58,579 nt of DNA, from positions 3,544,314 through 3,602,892 of the forward strand of contig KQ481983.1 of assembly GCA_001430745.1 (NCBI GenBank). Direction: 5' to 3'. Each line of letters opens with the position of its first letter. Position 1 is the first letter of the stretch. Source of the stretch: Auxenochlorella pyrenoidosa (Eukaryota > Chlorophyta > Trebouxiophyceae > Chlorellales > Chlorellaceae). The notes below the pieces were generated by a model. The model worked only from the letters and a program-made list of their open reading frames with translations. It ran no database searches and was not told the DNA's origin. The translations under genes were made by a program, and so were the position numbers. This document shows positions 40,801 to 52,300 of the stretch, piece after piece.

Positions 40801-41749
40801 GCCTGGCCTGCGCCACGTCTGGCACATTCCGTATGGACGCGTGCAGCGGGCAGCAGCGCTGCCACCCTGCCCGCCCCGCACCTGCACGCTGAGCATGACG
40901 TCGCTGCCGCTGACGTACTGCCCATCTCGCAGCACCATCTCCCCCTCCACATTCACCACGCCGCCCTGCAGGCGGGACCAGCAGGCAGGGCGTTGTCAGG
41001 GACATCCAGGGGTGGCGATGTGGGGCGTGCTGTCGCCGATGATCCCCTGGACAGCTCACACTGTACTGCGTGCTCTGAGCGCCGGGCGCGCAGTCAGCTC
41101 GGCTGGGCACATCGGCTGCCCATCGGCATGGTGCAGGGCAGGGTTTGGGAGGTGTTCCTTCCAGCAGCAGCGCATGGGCGGGTAGCGCCATCTGCGCGTC
41201 AGCTGGCCCCGGCGGGGAGGACGCCCGCGGAGCGCCCCACCCCCGCCCACCTCGGCGCGCCCGGCCGATCGAAGCTTGAGCACCGCCACGCCGCCGCGCT
41301 GCTGCAGCGGGCCAGAGGAGTCGAGCTGCTTGCGCCACACGCGCTTGCTCCACTCTCCCTTGTACCTGCAGGCGCGGCATGGGGGCCCGGGGGGGGGGGG
41401 ATCAGGGTGGGCGCAACTACTCACAGCGGATACCACGAGGCCCAGAGAGGCAGGCGCCAGGAGTAAGGCAAACAAGCAGGATCGCATTTGCTGAAAACAG
41501 CTTTGCTCACGTTGCCGTGATGTTGGCAGAGTCGCCTCCATGCTGCGGCCCAGGCCCTGCATCTGCTCTGCCGGCCAGGCGGCGAAGCGAGGCGGACAGC
41601 CCAGCGGCGGTGCTACCTCGCACTGCTGCAGCCTCTCTGCCGCTGCCCTTGGCCACCACCCGGGCCTTCTGGCTCGGCAAGACCACCAGCAGCAGCAGGC
41701 CGCACAGGACCAACGCCAGCAGACGGCCTCCTCGAGGAGCCCAAGACAT
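37880..41749 (-). CDS. Multi-pass membrane RING-H2 E3 ligase, FLY1/FLY2 (TUL1/DSC1)-like; broken by assembly gap
   Basis: Endomembrane E3 ubiquitin ligase. It starts at 41749 with a signal anchor (LLALVLCGLLLLVVLPSQKA) and a luminal region containing YKGEWSKRVWRKQLDSS, GGVVNVEGEMVLRDGQYVSG and, up to the gap, acidic Ala/Glu-rich sequence. After the gap come membrane spans: TALGLLQVLLLVRQMEA, AYLCLVHLTLGIMVESLFHS, VVFAIFEMRFLLSVWRAR, RFYATLLGGILLTYQLQR, MPILMFAFFSFWWPQIVLCA and ALVAWVGLQAGLLLAQHWLG. The C-terminus is a RING-H2 split by an intron: RECVICMQ, then VTPCSHVFHKACLERWLSYK and CPTCRRPLPPL at the stop. Plant FLY1 and yeast TUL1/fission yeast DSC1 share this architecture; FLY1 controls pectin methylesterification in seed mucilage. 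The gap (39754-40197) hides at least one exon. Confidence 0.87.
39754..40197. other. Assembly gap, 444 N
   Basis: A run of undetermined bases within the luminal-to-first-membrane-span part of the FLY-type ligase gene. True length is unknown. Confidence 1.
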
Positions 41750-42109
41750 GTGAACACTGTCAGGCCCGGGCCTCCCTATCCGCCTGACATCCTCTATTCA
41801 TGAATTAGAATGTTCCGAGCGCTCAAAGGGGCCTGTGGCAGCCGCCAAGCTCTAACGCAGGGGAGGGGAAGGACAGAGACGCTGTGAACAAGCACCTTGG
41901 AGTGCAAGTACCGTCTGGGATCTCCAAGAGACCAATCACACAGGTCGTCTAGATGGCCAGAGCGTGAAAAGGTCCCGTGTTCAAGCTGCAGCATTCCTGC
42001 TGGGCGTGCTGCGGCGTGAGAACAGCAGCCTTGTCGCATCAATGGCTCTTGTTGCAGCTGTTCCATCGCGATCACTGTCCTGCAATCCACTGCAACACGC
42101 ACAGAAACA
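41750..42109. promoter_or_regulatory. Bidirectional promoter region, FLY-type ligase / DENR-like
   Basis: 360 bases separate the divergent start codons, with an AT-rich patch at 41790-41816 (CTATTCATGAATTAGAATG). Promoter role is inferred from layout. Confidence 0.45.
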
Positions 42110-43581
42110 ATGGCTGACGCCGCAGCAGTGGAGGGCCCCGCAGTGCAGCCCCTCCAAGTGGAATATGACCCTATCACAGGTGAGTACTTTTTTCCCATTG
42201 CCGACGCACGCTTCCGACGCCGGCCTTCCAACCCGGTTGATGGTTTGTAGCGGAAGCCCCCTTCCTCCCTTGGCTTGCGCTCCAGACAGTCTGCTATATC
42301 TTTGCAAGCTGCATAGATGCGCAGCTGCTCTTCAAGCCCTGCTGTTCCTCCGTCGCCGCCTGTGCCGCCGCTGCCAGCGCTTCCGCCCAGCTGTCGGTCT
42401 GCACCACTCTGTTGCACGTTCCGTTGCTGCCATCGCCTCACTGACTCCGTGCATGGCGAAAAATGGCTTAGAAGCGGCCCCTCTCCTTGGCGTCCACCTC
42501 TGCTGCACCTCCTGCATGGTGTGTTCTCCTCGCCCCGCTGCGCACCCAACATGGCCCCGCTTCCTCTCTTCGTCCAGGCGTGCCCTCTGAGTTCAACGAG
42601 TACCTTCCAAAGGAGAGCGAGGAGTTCAAGCGGTGGAAGGCGTCACGGGACGCGGGGGTGTCTGGAGCCATGGAGGGCCTGACAGTGGGCGAAGGCAGCA
42701 CAGCGGCGGCAGCAGGCGGCGAGGGCGGCGGCGCGGCAGCAGCGGGAGCAGCAGCAGCGCCATCGCCGGAAAAGAAGAGTGGCAAGAAGAAGAAGGGCGG
42801 CAAACCAGAGGTGGGAGTGGCCCCTGTGCGTGGGGGCCCCCACCCGCTGCTGCAACCTTCTGTTGTGTTGAATGTGGACAGCTGCCTGCGCTTGACAGGC
42901 CCCGGCCTGTGCTGCGTAGTAGTTACGTTGCACCTGGCGTGCACGCAGGGCTCCCAGGGATGCTGCGCCTGCTGCGCCGCCATGACGCCGCCGCCGCCCT
43001 CGTGCCCCCTCCCCTCACCGCCCCAGGTGGTGCTGGAGCGCAACACGCGCAACAAGAAGAAGTGCATCACCACCATTTCGGGGCTGGACGCCTTTGGGGT
43101 CAAGCTGGGCGAGGCTTCCAAGCTGTTTGGCAAGAAGTTTGCCAGCGGCGCCAGCGTGGTGAAGAACGCAGAGGGAAAGGAGCACATCGACGTGCAGGTG
43201 GGCGCGCTGCGTGTGCCCCCCCCAGGGGCCGGGCACCGCGCTCCTGGTGGAGGGCCGGGGCTCGACGAGTGTGCCAGCCGCCGGGCCCTGCCCCTCACAA
43301 CCAGGCCTGAGGTCGCGAGGACAAGGGAGCACAGCCGGGCCGGGCCATGGGAGCGAGCTGCTCCCTGGCCAGCCAGACACTCACGCCGAGTGCCTGCCCC
43401 TTGGTACGCCTCAACCCCCGCCACCCTGGCCCCCCCCCCCCCGCGCCTGCAGGGCGACTTCCTTGACCAGGCGGCGGAGCTGATCATCAAGCAGTTCAAG
43501 GAGGTGAAGAAGGGCGATGTTTACTACATCGAGAGCAAGAAGAAGACGCCCTACTTTGATGAGGAGGAGGGCGGCGAGTAG
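42110..43581 (+). CDS. Density-regulated protein (DENR/TMA22)-like SUI1-domain translation factor
   Basis: Partner of MCT-1/TMA20 in post-termination 40S recycling and reinitiation. The first exon starts at 42110 (MADAAAVEGPAVQPLQVEYD) and joins through GTGAGT to VPSEFNEYLPKESEEFKRWK. An Ala/Gly-rich linker ends in a basic KKSGKKKKGGK. The SUI1 domain comprises VVLERNTRNKKKCITTISGL, AFGVKLGEASKLFGKKFASG, then GDFLDQAAELIIKQF and a C-terminal KKTPYFDEEEGGE. In most DENR proteins the N-terminus carries a C-x2-C...C zinc site (YC.VC..P.EYC). Here the same position reads YDPITGVPSEFNE, with no cysteines, while spacing and the following EYLP-x-WK context are kept. TGTAA at 43734-43738 is the likely 3' signal. 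Confidence 0.87.
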
Positions 43582-44433
43582 CTGCCGCCCGCCCAGTGTC
43601 GAGGCGGCGTGAGGCCCGCACTGCTGAGCAGACTGGCTAGAGACGGGCAGCGGCATCTCACAACACCCAGCAGCCGTGCCGGCGGGCCGCAGGCTGTGAC
43701 GCAGCCTCCGCTCCATGCTATGCCAGGTGGTGATGTAAGAGCAACAGTTGCAACCGCCACCTCGGTCGGTGCAGTGTCCACTTCACCCTCTTCAGATGGG
43801 CATGCCAAATGGTGAAAGAGCAAGCAGCTGTTACAATGGGGGCCATGCGGTGTGCTATCCTACACTGCAGCAAGGAGGGCCGCCCAGAGCCCCGGCGCTG
43901 GTGTATCATGGCGGGGCATCAAACAGAGGCAGGCGGGCCTCGGGGGACGGTGGCGAGACGTGGACGGAATGGCAGTTGGAAAGGGATAAGTAATCGTGGA
44001 GTTGATTTGGTCACAGCTTCAGTATGAGCAGAGAGGGCAGCAACAGGCAGGCAGGCAAGGCAGGCAGGCAAGGCAGGCAGGCAAGGCGGGGGCTAAAGAG
44101 TGGAGGGAATGAGGGGACGGACGGTAAGAGAGGAAAACGGTGATCTTTTGTCAAGGTGGGATTGCAGGCAAGGGGCACAGGCAGGCAGGGCAGGCCCCAA
44201 GGGCACGGCAGCAGGTCAAGAAAAAGTGATATCGGCAGCAGATCGCGCAGGGCAGGACGGCGCACTGAGCATGCCAGGCCGCGGGCACAAGCTTGTGCGC
44301 TGGAGGCTCCCGGCTTGAGCTAGGAGGCGCGCCGCAGGGGAGCGCCGACACCCAGCCCTGGGGCGCAGCACGGCAGAAGTGCTGCGCCCGGGGCGCAGGG
44401 CTTGCAAGGCCCCGCTCGTGCCAAGCGGCGGCT
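43582..44433. other. Long convergent 3' region, DENR-like / aspartate kinase
   Basis: TGTAA at 43734-43738 (+) and TTACA at 43831-43835 (TGTAA on the minus strand) fit the two converging genes, though the second implies a 3'UTR of about 600 bases for aspartate kinase. No supported gene. Confidence 0.5.
44044..44087. repeat. 13-bp tandem repeat, three copies
   Basis: CAGGCAGGCAAGG repeated three times head to tail in the convergent intergenic region. Confidence 0.85.
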
Positions 44434-47400
44434 CTACGCGCTGCCAAAGAACTCCACGTGCAGGGCGCGCAGCGCGGCCTTGGCCTCTGCGTCGTCCACG
44501 ATCAGAGCAATGTTGGTCTTGGACGCGCCCTGGCTCATCATCTGCGCACCCGGGGGAGGGGGCCCGAGGGGGGTGGGGGGGGGGGGCACGGGCGCGTTCA
44601 ACGGAGAAGAGCCTCCGAGGCAGTGGCCGCGGGGCAGGCTGGATGGCCGGGCAGCCAACCGCGGGGCTCCCCGGCCGCTGCGCCGCCGCGCCAGCGGCTC
44701 GCCGCAGCCATGGTGTGCTGCCGCGGCGCGCCGCCGCCGCACCTGCACGGTGACCTGCTCGCGGTTGAGCACCCGGAAGGCACGCTCCAGGATGGTGGAG
44801 GTGCGCTGCACGTTGCAGATGAGCGAGATGATAGCCATGCCGCGCCGGTACTGGGCCTGCAGGCAGGTGCGCGGGCACGCAGGCGCGGCAGGGGTGCGTT
44901 GGCTCAGGCGAAGCAGGCGGGGCTTGGGTCGGGCACACGCGATGCAGGCGGGGCAGGGGCGCGCGCGCGGCAAAGGTATGGCGCAGGCAGCGCCCGCGGC
45001 CCCACCGTGCTCTGCCCGTAGGCGGCCCGGGCGCGGGGCCGCCCCTTGCTGCCACGCCGGCGCCGCCCCCCACCTTTGCAATGCCGCCAAAGTCGCTCAT
45101 CAGAGTGTCCAGCTCCTCGGTGATCAGGTCGCGCTCCCACAGGGTCCTGCAAACCAAGGACGAGGGGCGGCGGGGTTTAGCAGATGCGCGGCTTGGCACT
45201 GATGTGGGGTGCGAGTGGTGAGGCACAGATAAGGCAGCAGCATGGGCGAGGGGCGGCTGGGGCGCTGCCGGCGGCGCCTCGGCGGCTGCGGAACGTGCCG
45301 TAGGCCCCAGCAGGGCTGGGGGTTGACAGCGTGCAAGCCCCGCGGCCCCCACACGCGACAGACTCCCCTACCCAGCAGCCCCCTTAACTTTCTCCGCCAC
45401 TGCCCAACCCTGCTCACTTGGCGGGGTCAAGGGTGAGGGAGACAGACACCTCGGAGGTGGCCACCACATCCACCGAGATCTTGTTCTTCTGGAACACGTC
45501 AAACACCTGCAGGCCGGGGGACCGCACAGGGAGGACAACATGGCACACGAGGGGGGGTTGGGAGAGCGGGAGTAGGCCTGCAGTGCGGCGAGCGCGAGGC
45601 CCCACACGCCGGCCGGGCCGGCACCAGGCCGCGCTCGCGGCGCAGCCAACAGCAGCGCGCCAACACGCACGCCCCGCTTCCCAGCTCGTGCGGCGTCCCC
45701 TGCGCCTGCCACGGCGGGAGCCCTACGCGCGCACCTTGGCCAGGAAGCCGTACTGGCCCAGCATGCGGGTGGAGCAGATGTCCACCATCGTGACGTTGCT
45801 CTTCATGACGATGGAGGTGACCAGGCAGTCGGCCATGTCGCGCTCATTGGTGATCTGGGTACCCGGCGCCTGGCTGCAGCAGCGGGCGCAGAGGGGAGGG
45901 GCGGCACCGGGCAGCAGCGCGTCAGGGAGAAGCCGCTGCCGCAGCAGCGCTCGCCCCAGAGCGCGTTTTTACTTGCCCAGCAGGGCATGCCGCTGTCGTG
46001 CAGCGCCCGCGCGACCCTGCAAGCGCCACTGCCGCGCACCTACGCCTGCCCAAGCACGCGTGCCCAGCTGCACACCGCTTACAGCATGCACCAGCCCGCA
46101 CTGGCGGTGGCATAGGGCAGCAGCCGCTCACCGGTTGTAGCTGTTCTTCACGCGCACGTTCACGCCTTGCTCGGCCGCCGGCTGCATCGCCAGCGGGTGC
46201 AGCACCGTGGCGCCGAAGAAGGCCAGCTCCGTGGCCTCCTCAAAGGTCAGCTGGTCCACGGGGCGCGCGGTGTCCACCACCCGGGGGTCGGCCGTCAGCA
46301 CGCCGTCCACATCCTTCCACACCTGCACGCCGCCCAGGGAGGCGCAGCGGCCCGCAGCAGCTCAGTATGGATGAAGGGGCTCATGCGGGCTGGTGTGCGG
46401 CAGGGCTGCAGCTGCAGCTAGGCCATCTGCCAACCCGCCAAGCGCTCTCAGCGTGGGAAATGTTTGGATCACGGGAGCCCCAGAGGGGCACAGCCGTAAA
46501 CGCCCGGTGGGTGCCTGCTGAGCAGCAGCCCGCCGAGGCGAGCGGCCAGGCGGCGCACCTGCACCTCTGGCAGGCCCAGCGCTGCGCCCAGCAGCGTGCA
46601 CGTGAGGTCGGAGCCGCCGCGGCCCAGGGTGGTGATGGCGCCCGTCTGCAGCCCCCGGCCCAGGAAGCCGGTGACGATGGGCAGGTGCCGCTGCTGGCCG
46701 GGGCCAAAGGTGAGCGACTCGCGCACAGCAGGCAGCGTCAGCTCGTAGTTGACCTGCAGGGGGGGGAGGCAGCGCGGGCAGCCGGGTGTGTGGCAGGGCC
46801 GGCTGACAAGCAGCGGCGCCCTTATGCCGAGCCGGGAACACTGCCTGCGAGCGCCCTGCGTGCCCAAACACGCAGCAGGGGCGCGTCCACATGCCTGCCG
46901 CGCCTCCACGCCTACCCCGCCCCTGCCCGTTCCCCAGCGGGGCGGGCCCCCACCTCGGCGTTGACAAAGTTGTCGTTGGTGGTGACGCCGATCTGGTAGG
47001 CGTCATATTGCTTGGCGGGCACGCCGCGCGCGCACAGGTAGGCGGCAAACAGGCGAGTTGACAGCCGCTCGCCAAACGAGACGAGCGAGTCCTTGGCGCG
47101 CGGGGTCAGGTCCTGCCGGGTGCGGCGCGGGGGTGGTGCGCGTGAAGGGCGGGAACGGGGGTTGCAGCGGGCTGGGGAGGGCCAGGGGAGGTGGGGCATG
47201 GCTGCCTCCCAGGGGCACAGCACCGCTAGCAGCTGCCAGCCGCCAGGCTGGGCATGGCACACGCAAAGCATGCAGGCTGGCGGCGAACAGCCTTGCCGCA
47301 GCCGTACGACGGCCAACCGCGCGAGAGGGTCCCTGTGCAGCAGCGTTGGCTCACCTGCATGATGGAGATGCCCACCAGCAGCTGCTGCAGCTGCGTCAGC

Positions 47401-48665
47401 AGCGTCTCCACCTCCTCCACAGTGGCTGCATCCACGCCCAGCGTGGCCGCGGTCTCACGGTGCAGGTCCTTGATGGCCCTGCCGGGGGGCCGGGCGCGGG
47501 GCAACCGAGTGGCGACGGGCAGGCATGCGCGAGGGAGGCAAGGCGGCGGGGGTGCCCACGTGGGGCACCACTGCATCTAGGATGTGTCCAAAGGAACAGT
47601 AGCCCGTGCAGCCGGCCGCCAGCCTGGGCCTCCGGCGCTGGCCCCCATCCCTCAGCTGTCGTGCCGCAACCGAGCCTGCCGGCCAGGTGGCGCCCCGTTG
47701 CTGTGCCCGCACCTGAGGGGTGCTAGCGAGGAGATGTCGCCGGGCGGGGTGCGCAGTGCCTCATCCCCGGCTTGCAGCAGCAGGTTGGTGGTCTGCGCCA
47801 TGGCAGGGCCAGAGCAGGGCGGCAGAGGTGGTGGGTGGTATGCGGCCGAAAGCGCACCATGCATTGGCATGTGGGTGCTGCAGTAGCAGTCTCGCCGGAT
47901 CGGCGATGGTGCTCGTGCACAGTTGGCAGGGCGGTGCACCACGCACAAGATGCTGCTGCAGCGACAACAGCCTGAGGCGATCTGGCGACTCGCCTTGCCC
48001 ATTGCCGACAGCACCACGCAGGGCAGGTGCTCCGGGAAGCTGCACACAATGTCTGCCACTTCCATCATGCGCTCGGCAGACGCCACAGAGGAGCCGCCAA
48101 ACTGCGAAGAGAAGCAGTGCATGAACACTGAGGTCAGGCAGCGCACATGCCCCAGCTCAAGCTGATATCCATGCCCAACAGCTGCAGCTCGTCTCAAGCT
48201 ATCAATCCCCAGTCCAGCCCAGCTGCCCTCGCACCTTGTACACGATGGTGACCTGCAGTGCGTGCAAAGTTCAAAGCAAGCAGCAGTGTGAGTGAGGGAA
48301 CGCAGTGAGAGTTGAGGAACACAACACACAGCTGGACGCGCAGCGCAAAGCCAGCTGGTGGTGGGTGGGTGGGGCGGCCCACCGGGCACCCACTTTGCCG
48401 TGCCAGCCGGGCCTAAACCCCAGGGGCGAGTAGACCAGGGGCCCACCTGCTGCTGGCCCTGGCCTGGGGCCACCAGGGGCTTGGAGTTGACAGCGCTGGG
48501 CGCATCCGGGGCGGCGACTGCATGACACTGCAGCCGCTTGCTGCTGTAGCTGCAAGCACTGCTGCTACGCTGGCCCGTCCGGAGGCTAGCGAAGCGATAG
48601 GGTGCCAGAGCTGCCACCCGCGCCGCCACGGGCCGAACGCCAGAAGGCACTGCAACCGCCTGCAT
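44434..48665 (-). CDS. Aspartate kinase, monofunctional, plastid-targeted, with ACT domains
   Basis: Phosphorylates aspartate, the first step to lysine, threonine and methionine, in the plastid. The first exon (48447-48665) is a transit-like leader starting MQAVAVPSGVRPVAARVAAL. An 18-base exon (48235-48252, VTIVYK) and the next exon (ending at 48101, FGGSSVASAERMMEVAD) together form the kinase signature KFGGSS. The core continues with CVVLSAMGK, DLTPRAKDSLVSFGERLSTR, VPAKQYDAYQIGVTTND, VTGFLGRGLQTGAITTLGRG (then GSDLTCTLLGAALG), VWKDVDGVLTADPRVVDTAR, and FEEATELAFFGATVLHPLAM. ACT domains follow: SNVTMVDICSTRMLGQYGFL, KISVDVVATSEVSVSLTLDP, and AIISLICNVQRTSTILERAF. The protein ends SALRALHVEFFGSA-like (AKAALRALHVEFFGSA) with no homoserine dehydrogenase fused, so it is the lysine-sensitive plant type by architecture. 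Feedback inhibition by lysine is expected from the ACT domains. Confidence 0.92.
48235..48252 (-). other. 18-base micro-exon of aspartate kinase
   Basis: Encodes VTIVYK between acceptor CACTGCAG and donor GTGCGA, phase 0 on both sides. Its Lys is the first residue of the KFGGSS signature, so it cannot be skipped without loss of the active site. Confidence 0.8.
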
Positions 48666-48954
48666 GGCGCTCGGATGATCGGAGAACTCAGAACAGAATG
48701 TGCACAGAGCTTTTCAGGCAGCACTTGTTGCCCTGACCAATGCCGCTTCAGGCACAGCAGCCAGGTCGATCGGGAGCAGGGATCGGGCACTTTGAGACAT
48801 TGTCCATCGCGATCCGGGCTGCCACAAACCGTTCCTGCCCCAGCAGCAGCCAACAGCTGCAGCGGCTTTTCAAGTCGGTGTTGTTGGCCGTAGCTGGAGC
48901 GCCTGCGGGGGTAACAGGCATCAGAAGAGAGGCTGCGCGCCGGGAGCGCGCAGC
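48666..48954. promoter_or_regulatory. Compact bidirectional promoter, aspartate kinase / GT61-like
   Basis: 289 bases between divergent start codons. No TATA box stands out. Role inferred from layout. Confidence 0.45.
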
Positions 48955-49271
48955 ATGTCGCCCAGGAGGCGGGGGGCTGTCGCAGCAGCAGCAGGTGGCG
49001 GCGACGGCGACCAGGCAGCTGCGGCGCCTGGCAGGGAGCAGCGAGCTGGCGATGCGGACAAGTCAAGCAGCAGCGGAGGGAAGAATGGGAGGGCAGCAGC
49101 AGTAGGCAAGCCACCAGGCAAACCGGCACAGCAAGGGCCTTCATGGGTGCTCAGTCGTGCCCTGCCGCTGGCGGTGCTGCTGCTTGCGGTGCTGGCAGCG
49201 CTTGCCGCACAGCAGCGCTCGCCCGCTGGCAGCGTGCCTGCACCAATGGATTCTAGTGGAAGCGACAGCGC

Positions 49272-49315
<44 letters not shown>

Positions 49316-52300
49316 CTGAGCCAACTGGAGGCAGTGGTGGTAGTTCGGGCGGCACTAGCGAGGAGGGCGGGCTAGTGGTGGCTGATGCCCGTGGCTTCTT
49401 CCCTGTCGGCTGCAAGTGGCGCGAGGTGTACGCGAAGGTGGGCGGGCGGGCTCCAGTACACCCTTTTAACCCTCCCATCTCCCTTGATGTTTGGGATTGC
49501 TCAATCTCCGTTGCTCATTGCAGTGGTGCGCAACGCTGTTGCCTGGGCTTTGGTGCAGGGCACCCTCCTCAAGTTCCCTCCAAACGTTCTGGCCTGCATT
49601 TGGCTGTGTCCGCGTCGCCCGCTGCCACTAGCTGTCTGCGGAGCTGCCATAGCCGGCCTTTCAACCGGCTGCTGCCAGTGGCCCTGCCCGCAGGGCGCCG
49701 AGCCTGGCTTCTGGGACGTGCGGCAGTACCAGTACTGGGATGCCCGGCGCGGCAACTGGACAGACACTCAGCCGGCAGCATGCATCGTACGCGGCATGTC
49801 GAGCCCCACCCACTGGAAGTGGCGCAACGGCTCGCCGCGCACGGCGGCGCACTGCAATGACAAGTACTGCATTTACGACAACCTCTGGTGAGGGAGGGGG
49901 GCGCAGGGAGGGAGAGATGCTGCAGGTCTTTGGGCGCTGCCTGCTTCCGCTTGCTGCAGGGCCTGCCATTCCTTCGCCTTGCCACAACCTGTATGCCCTG
50001 ACATCCCTGGCTAACATAGCAGATGCCTGCAGACCACCGCGCCCCCGCAAGCGCGCGGCAGCTTGCCATGCTTGCGCCGTGCCTGCCGACCCACGAGCGC
50101 ATGTGGTGCCCGCCCATCGTCCCGTTGGCCCGCCTGCAGGTTCAACAATGGTCGCTTCTACCTGCTGGTGGACGGGGAGGCAGGAGTGGTGCGCGCGCTG
50201 CTGGCGCTGCCTGGGCCATGCCGGCTGCGTGCCCGCCTGCCTGCAAGCTACCTCCTGCAGCCCTGCCCGCACCCAACATGAGCCGATCCTTGTTCTCAAT
50301 TCCTGAACCTGGTTCTTGCTTGTGTGTGCCTGTACCCTGCCTGCGCGAGCTGCAGGAGCCCTGGAAGCTGACCCGCAACGTGGAGCTGAACATCATGCAT
50401 GTCGCCAACGCCTCGCACTTCCTGGCCTCCACCCAGCACACCCTGGTGGCCGGCGACACCCTCGTCTTCGACTTTGTCTTCTTCCTGCACCCGGTGGGCT
50501 GGGCGCAGGCGGCGCCGGGCCCCCTGGCAGGGCAGACGTGACGGTGGCCATGGCGTGCCCATGCCTGCGCTGGCATGCAGCAGGCCAGCACGCCGTGCCG
50601 ATCGACCGTGACTGGCTGCCAGGTTCTGCTGCTGTCCGAGTTGGGCCCTCACCCGCACCTCGCCGGGGGCTTGCCCCGCCGCCCTGCCCCTCTGCTGCAG
50701 ACCGCCATCGGCCACTGGTCGGAGATGCTGTTCCCGCTCTTCTCCATCCTGCGGCAGGAGCGCAAGTTTGCGCGCCCGCCCACCCAGTTCCTGCAGCTGC
50801 ACCTGAAGCGCGCCCACATGATGGAGTGGGTGCGTCCCGGGGCAGCCGCGCCGCGCCGCAGGCGGCCGCTCGCCCCCATGCCCGCAATCGCGCTGCGGCG
50901 CGCTCTGCTGCTGCAGCCTGCTGGCTGGCTGCAAGCGCAGTGGCCGGCGGCTGGCTGCTGGGCTCACGAGTCGTGGGCAGTGGCGTGCATCCCAAAGTTC
51001 ACAATGGCTTCTTGCGCCCCGCTGCCGCAGGTGCGTGCCAACCTGGCGACAGCGCTGGGGGTGGGGCCCAACCGCGACCTGCCGCCCATCATGTGGCAGG
51101 AGGAGGTGGACCAGATTGTGAAGCAGATGGGTGAGCCGGGCGGGGGGGGGGCATCCAGGGCTCCCACGGGGATGGGCGGCAGGGGGGCCGCACGGACCCA
51201 GGAATGGGGAGACGGGTGGGCACGGCACACCGGCAGTGTGGTGCTGGAGGGCTGCAGGCCTGCGCCGCACGGCCTCCACGTTCAGGCGTCCCCAAGTGTG
51301 CTGCCGGTGCCCGTCGGGTGCATGCACGCGCGTGCATGAGCATCCCTGCCATGCGTGCTGCCGCCCGCCGCAGGCACGCAGCTAGAGGGGTATGGCCCCT
51401 CCACCTGGGTGGCCTTTGACCGCGTGCTGGTGGTCAAGGACATCTACACCGGCGGGGTGCGCACCTTCCTGAGCCGCGAGGACGCACACCTGTACCGCAA
51501 GATGCTCTATGCGCAGGTGGGGGGTGGGTGGGTGGGGGGGAGCGCGTGCCAACGTGCCTGCTGGCGTCAGTCACTTGCTCGGTGGCACTGCGCTGGCGTG
51601 GCCGGCTCAGCTGGCCCGGGTGTTTGCCGCACTGCAGCCCTACCCGTCCTGCCCGCAGTGCAGGGCCGGGTGGGAGAATGGGCCCGTCCATGCCCAGCCT
51701 CCTGCCCAGCTTCTCCCTGTGCTTGCACCCTGGTCGTAACTCATGCAAGACCCTCCCACCCCGCCCACGTGCTGCGCAGTACGGCCTGCCGCCCCCCAAG
51801 CTGCGCAAGCCGCTGCCCCGCACCATCACCTTCCAGCGCAAGCGCGCCAACCGGCGGGTGGTCAATGAGCCAGAGCTGCTTGACATGCTGCGCGAGTTTG
51901 GCGAGGTGGGCGGGGGGGTGGGGGGTCGTGTGCGGGCGGGCCATGGCTCTTGCGGCACAGCCTCCGCCCTCCCCCGCCTCTGCAGCCAGCTCGCGTGCCT
52001 GTTCATGCTGCATGAAACCATGCCGCCGCTGCTGCGCACCGCTGCGCTCCTGTACCGTGTGACACGCAGCCATGGCCCTGGTCCTGCTCCCCACGGCGTA
52101 GGTGCGCGTGGTGGAGTTCAACGCCTCCACCCCCTTCCGCGAGCAGCTGGAGACGATGGCGTCCACCACGGTGCTGGTCTCGGTGCACACCTCCAACCTG
52201 GCCAACTCGCAGTTCATGCAGCCCGGGTCGGCGGTGTTTGAGATCATCCAGCGCAACTGGTTCTGGCACGGCCTGGACAAAAGCTTCCAGGTGAGGCCCG

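Noticed and set aside
44044..44087. CRISPR-like array
   Set aside because: The repeat is a simple three-copy 13-bp tandem repeat without spacers, in a eukaryotic genome.
44434..48665. Bifunctional aspartate kinase-homoserine dehydrogenase
   Set aside because: The protein stops at 44434 directly after the ACT region; no dehydrogenase sequence follows.
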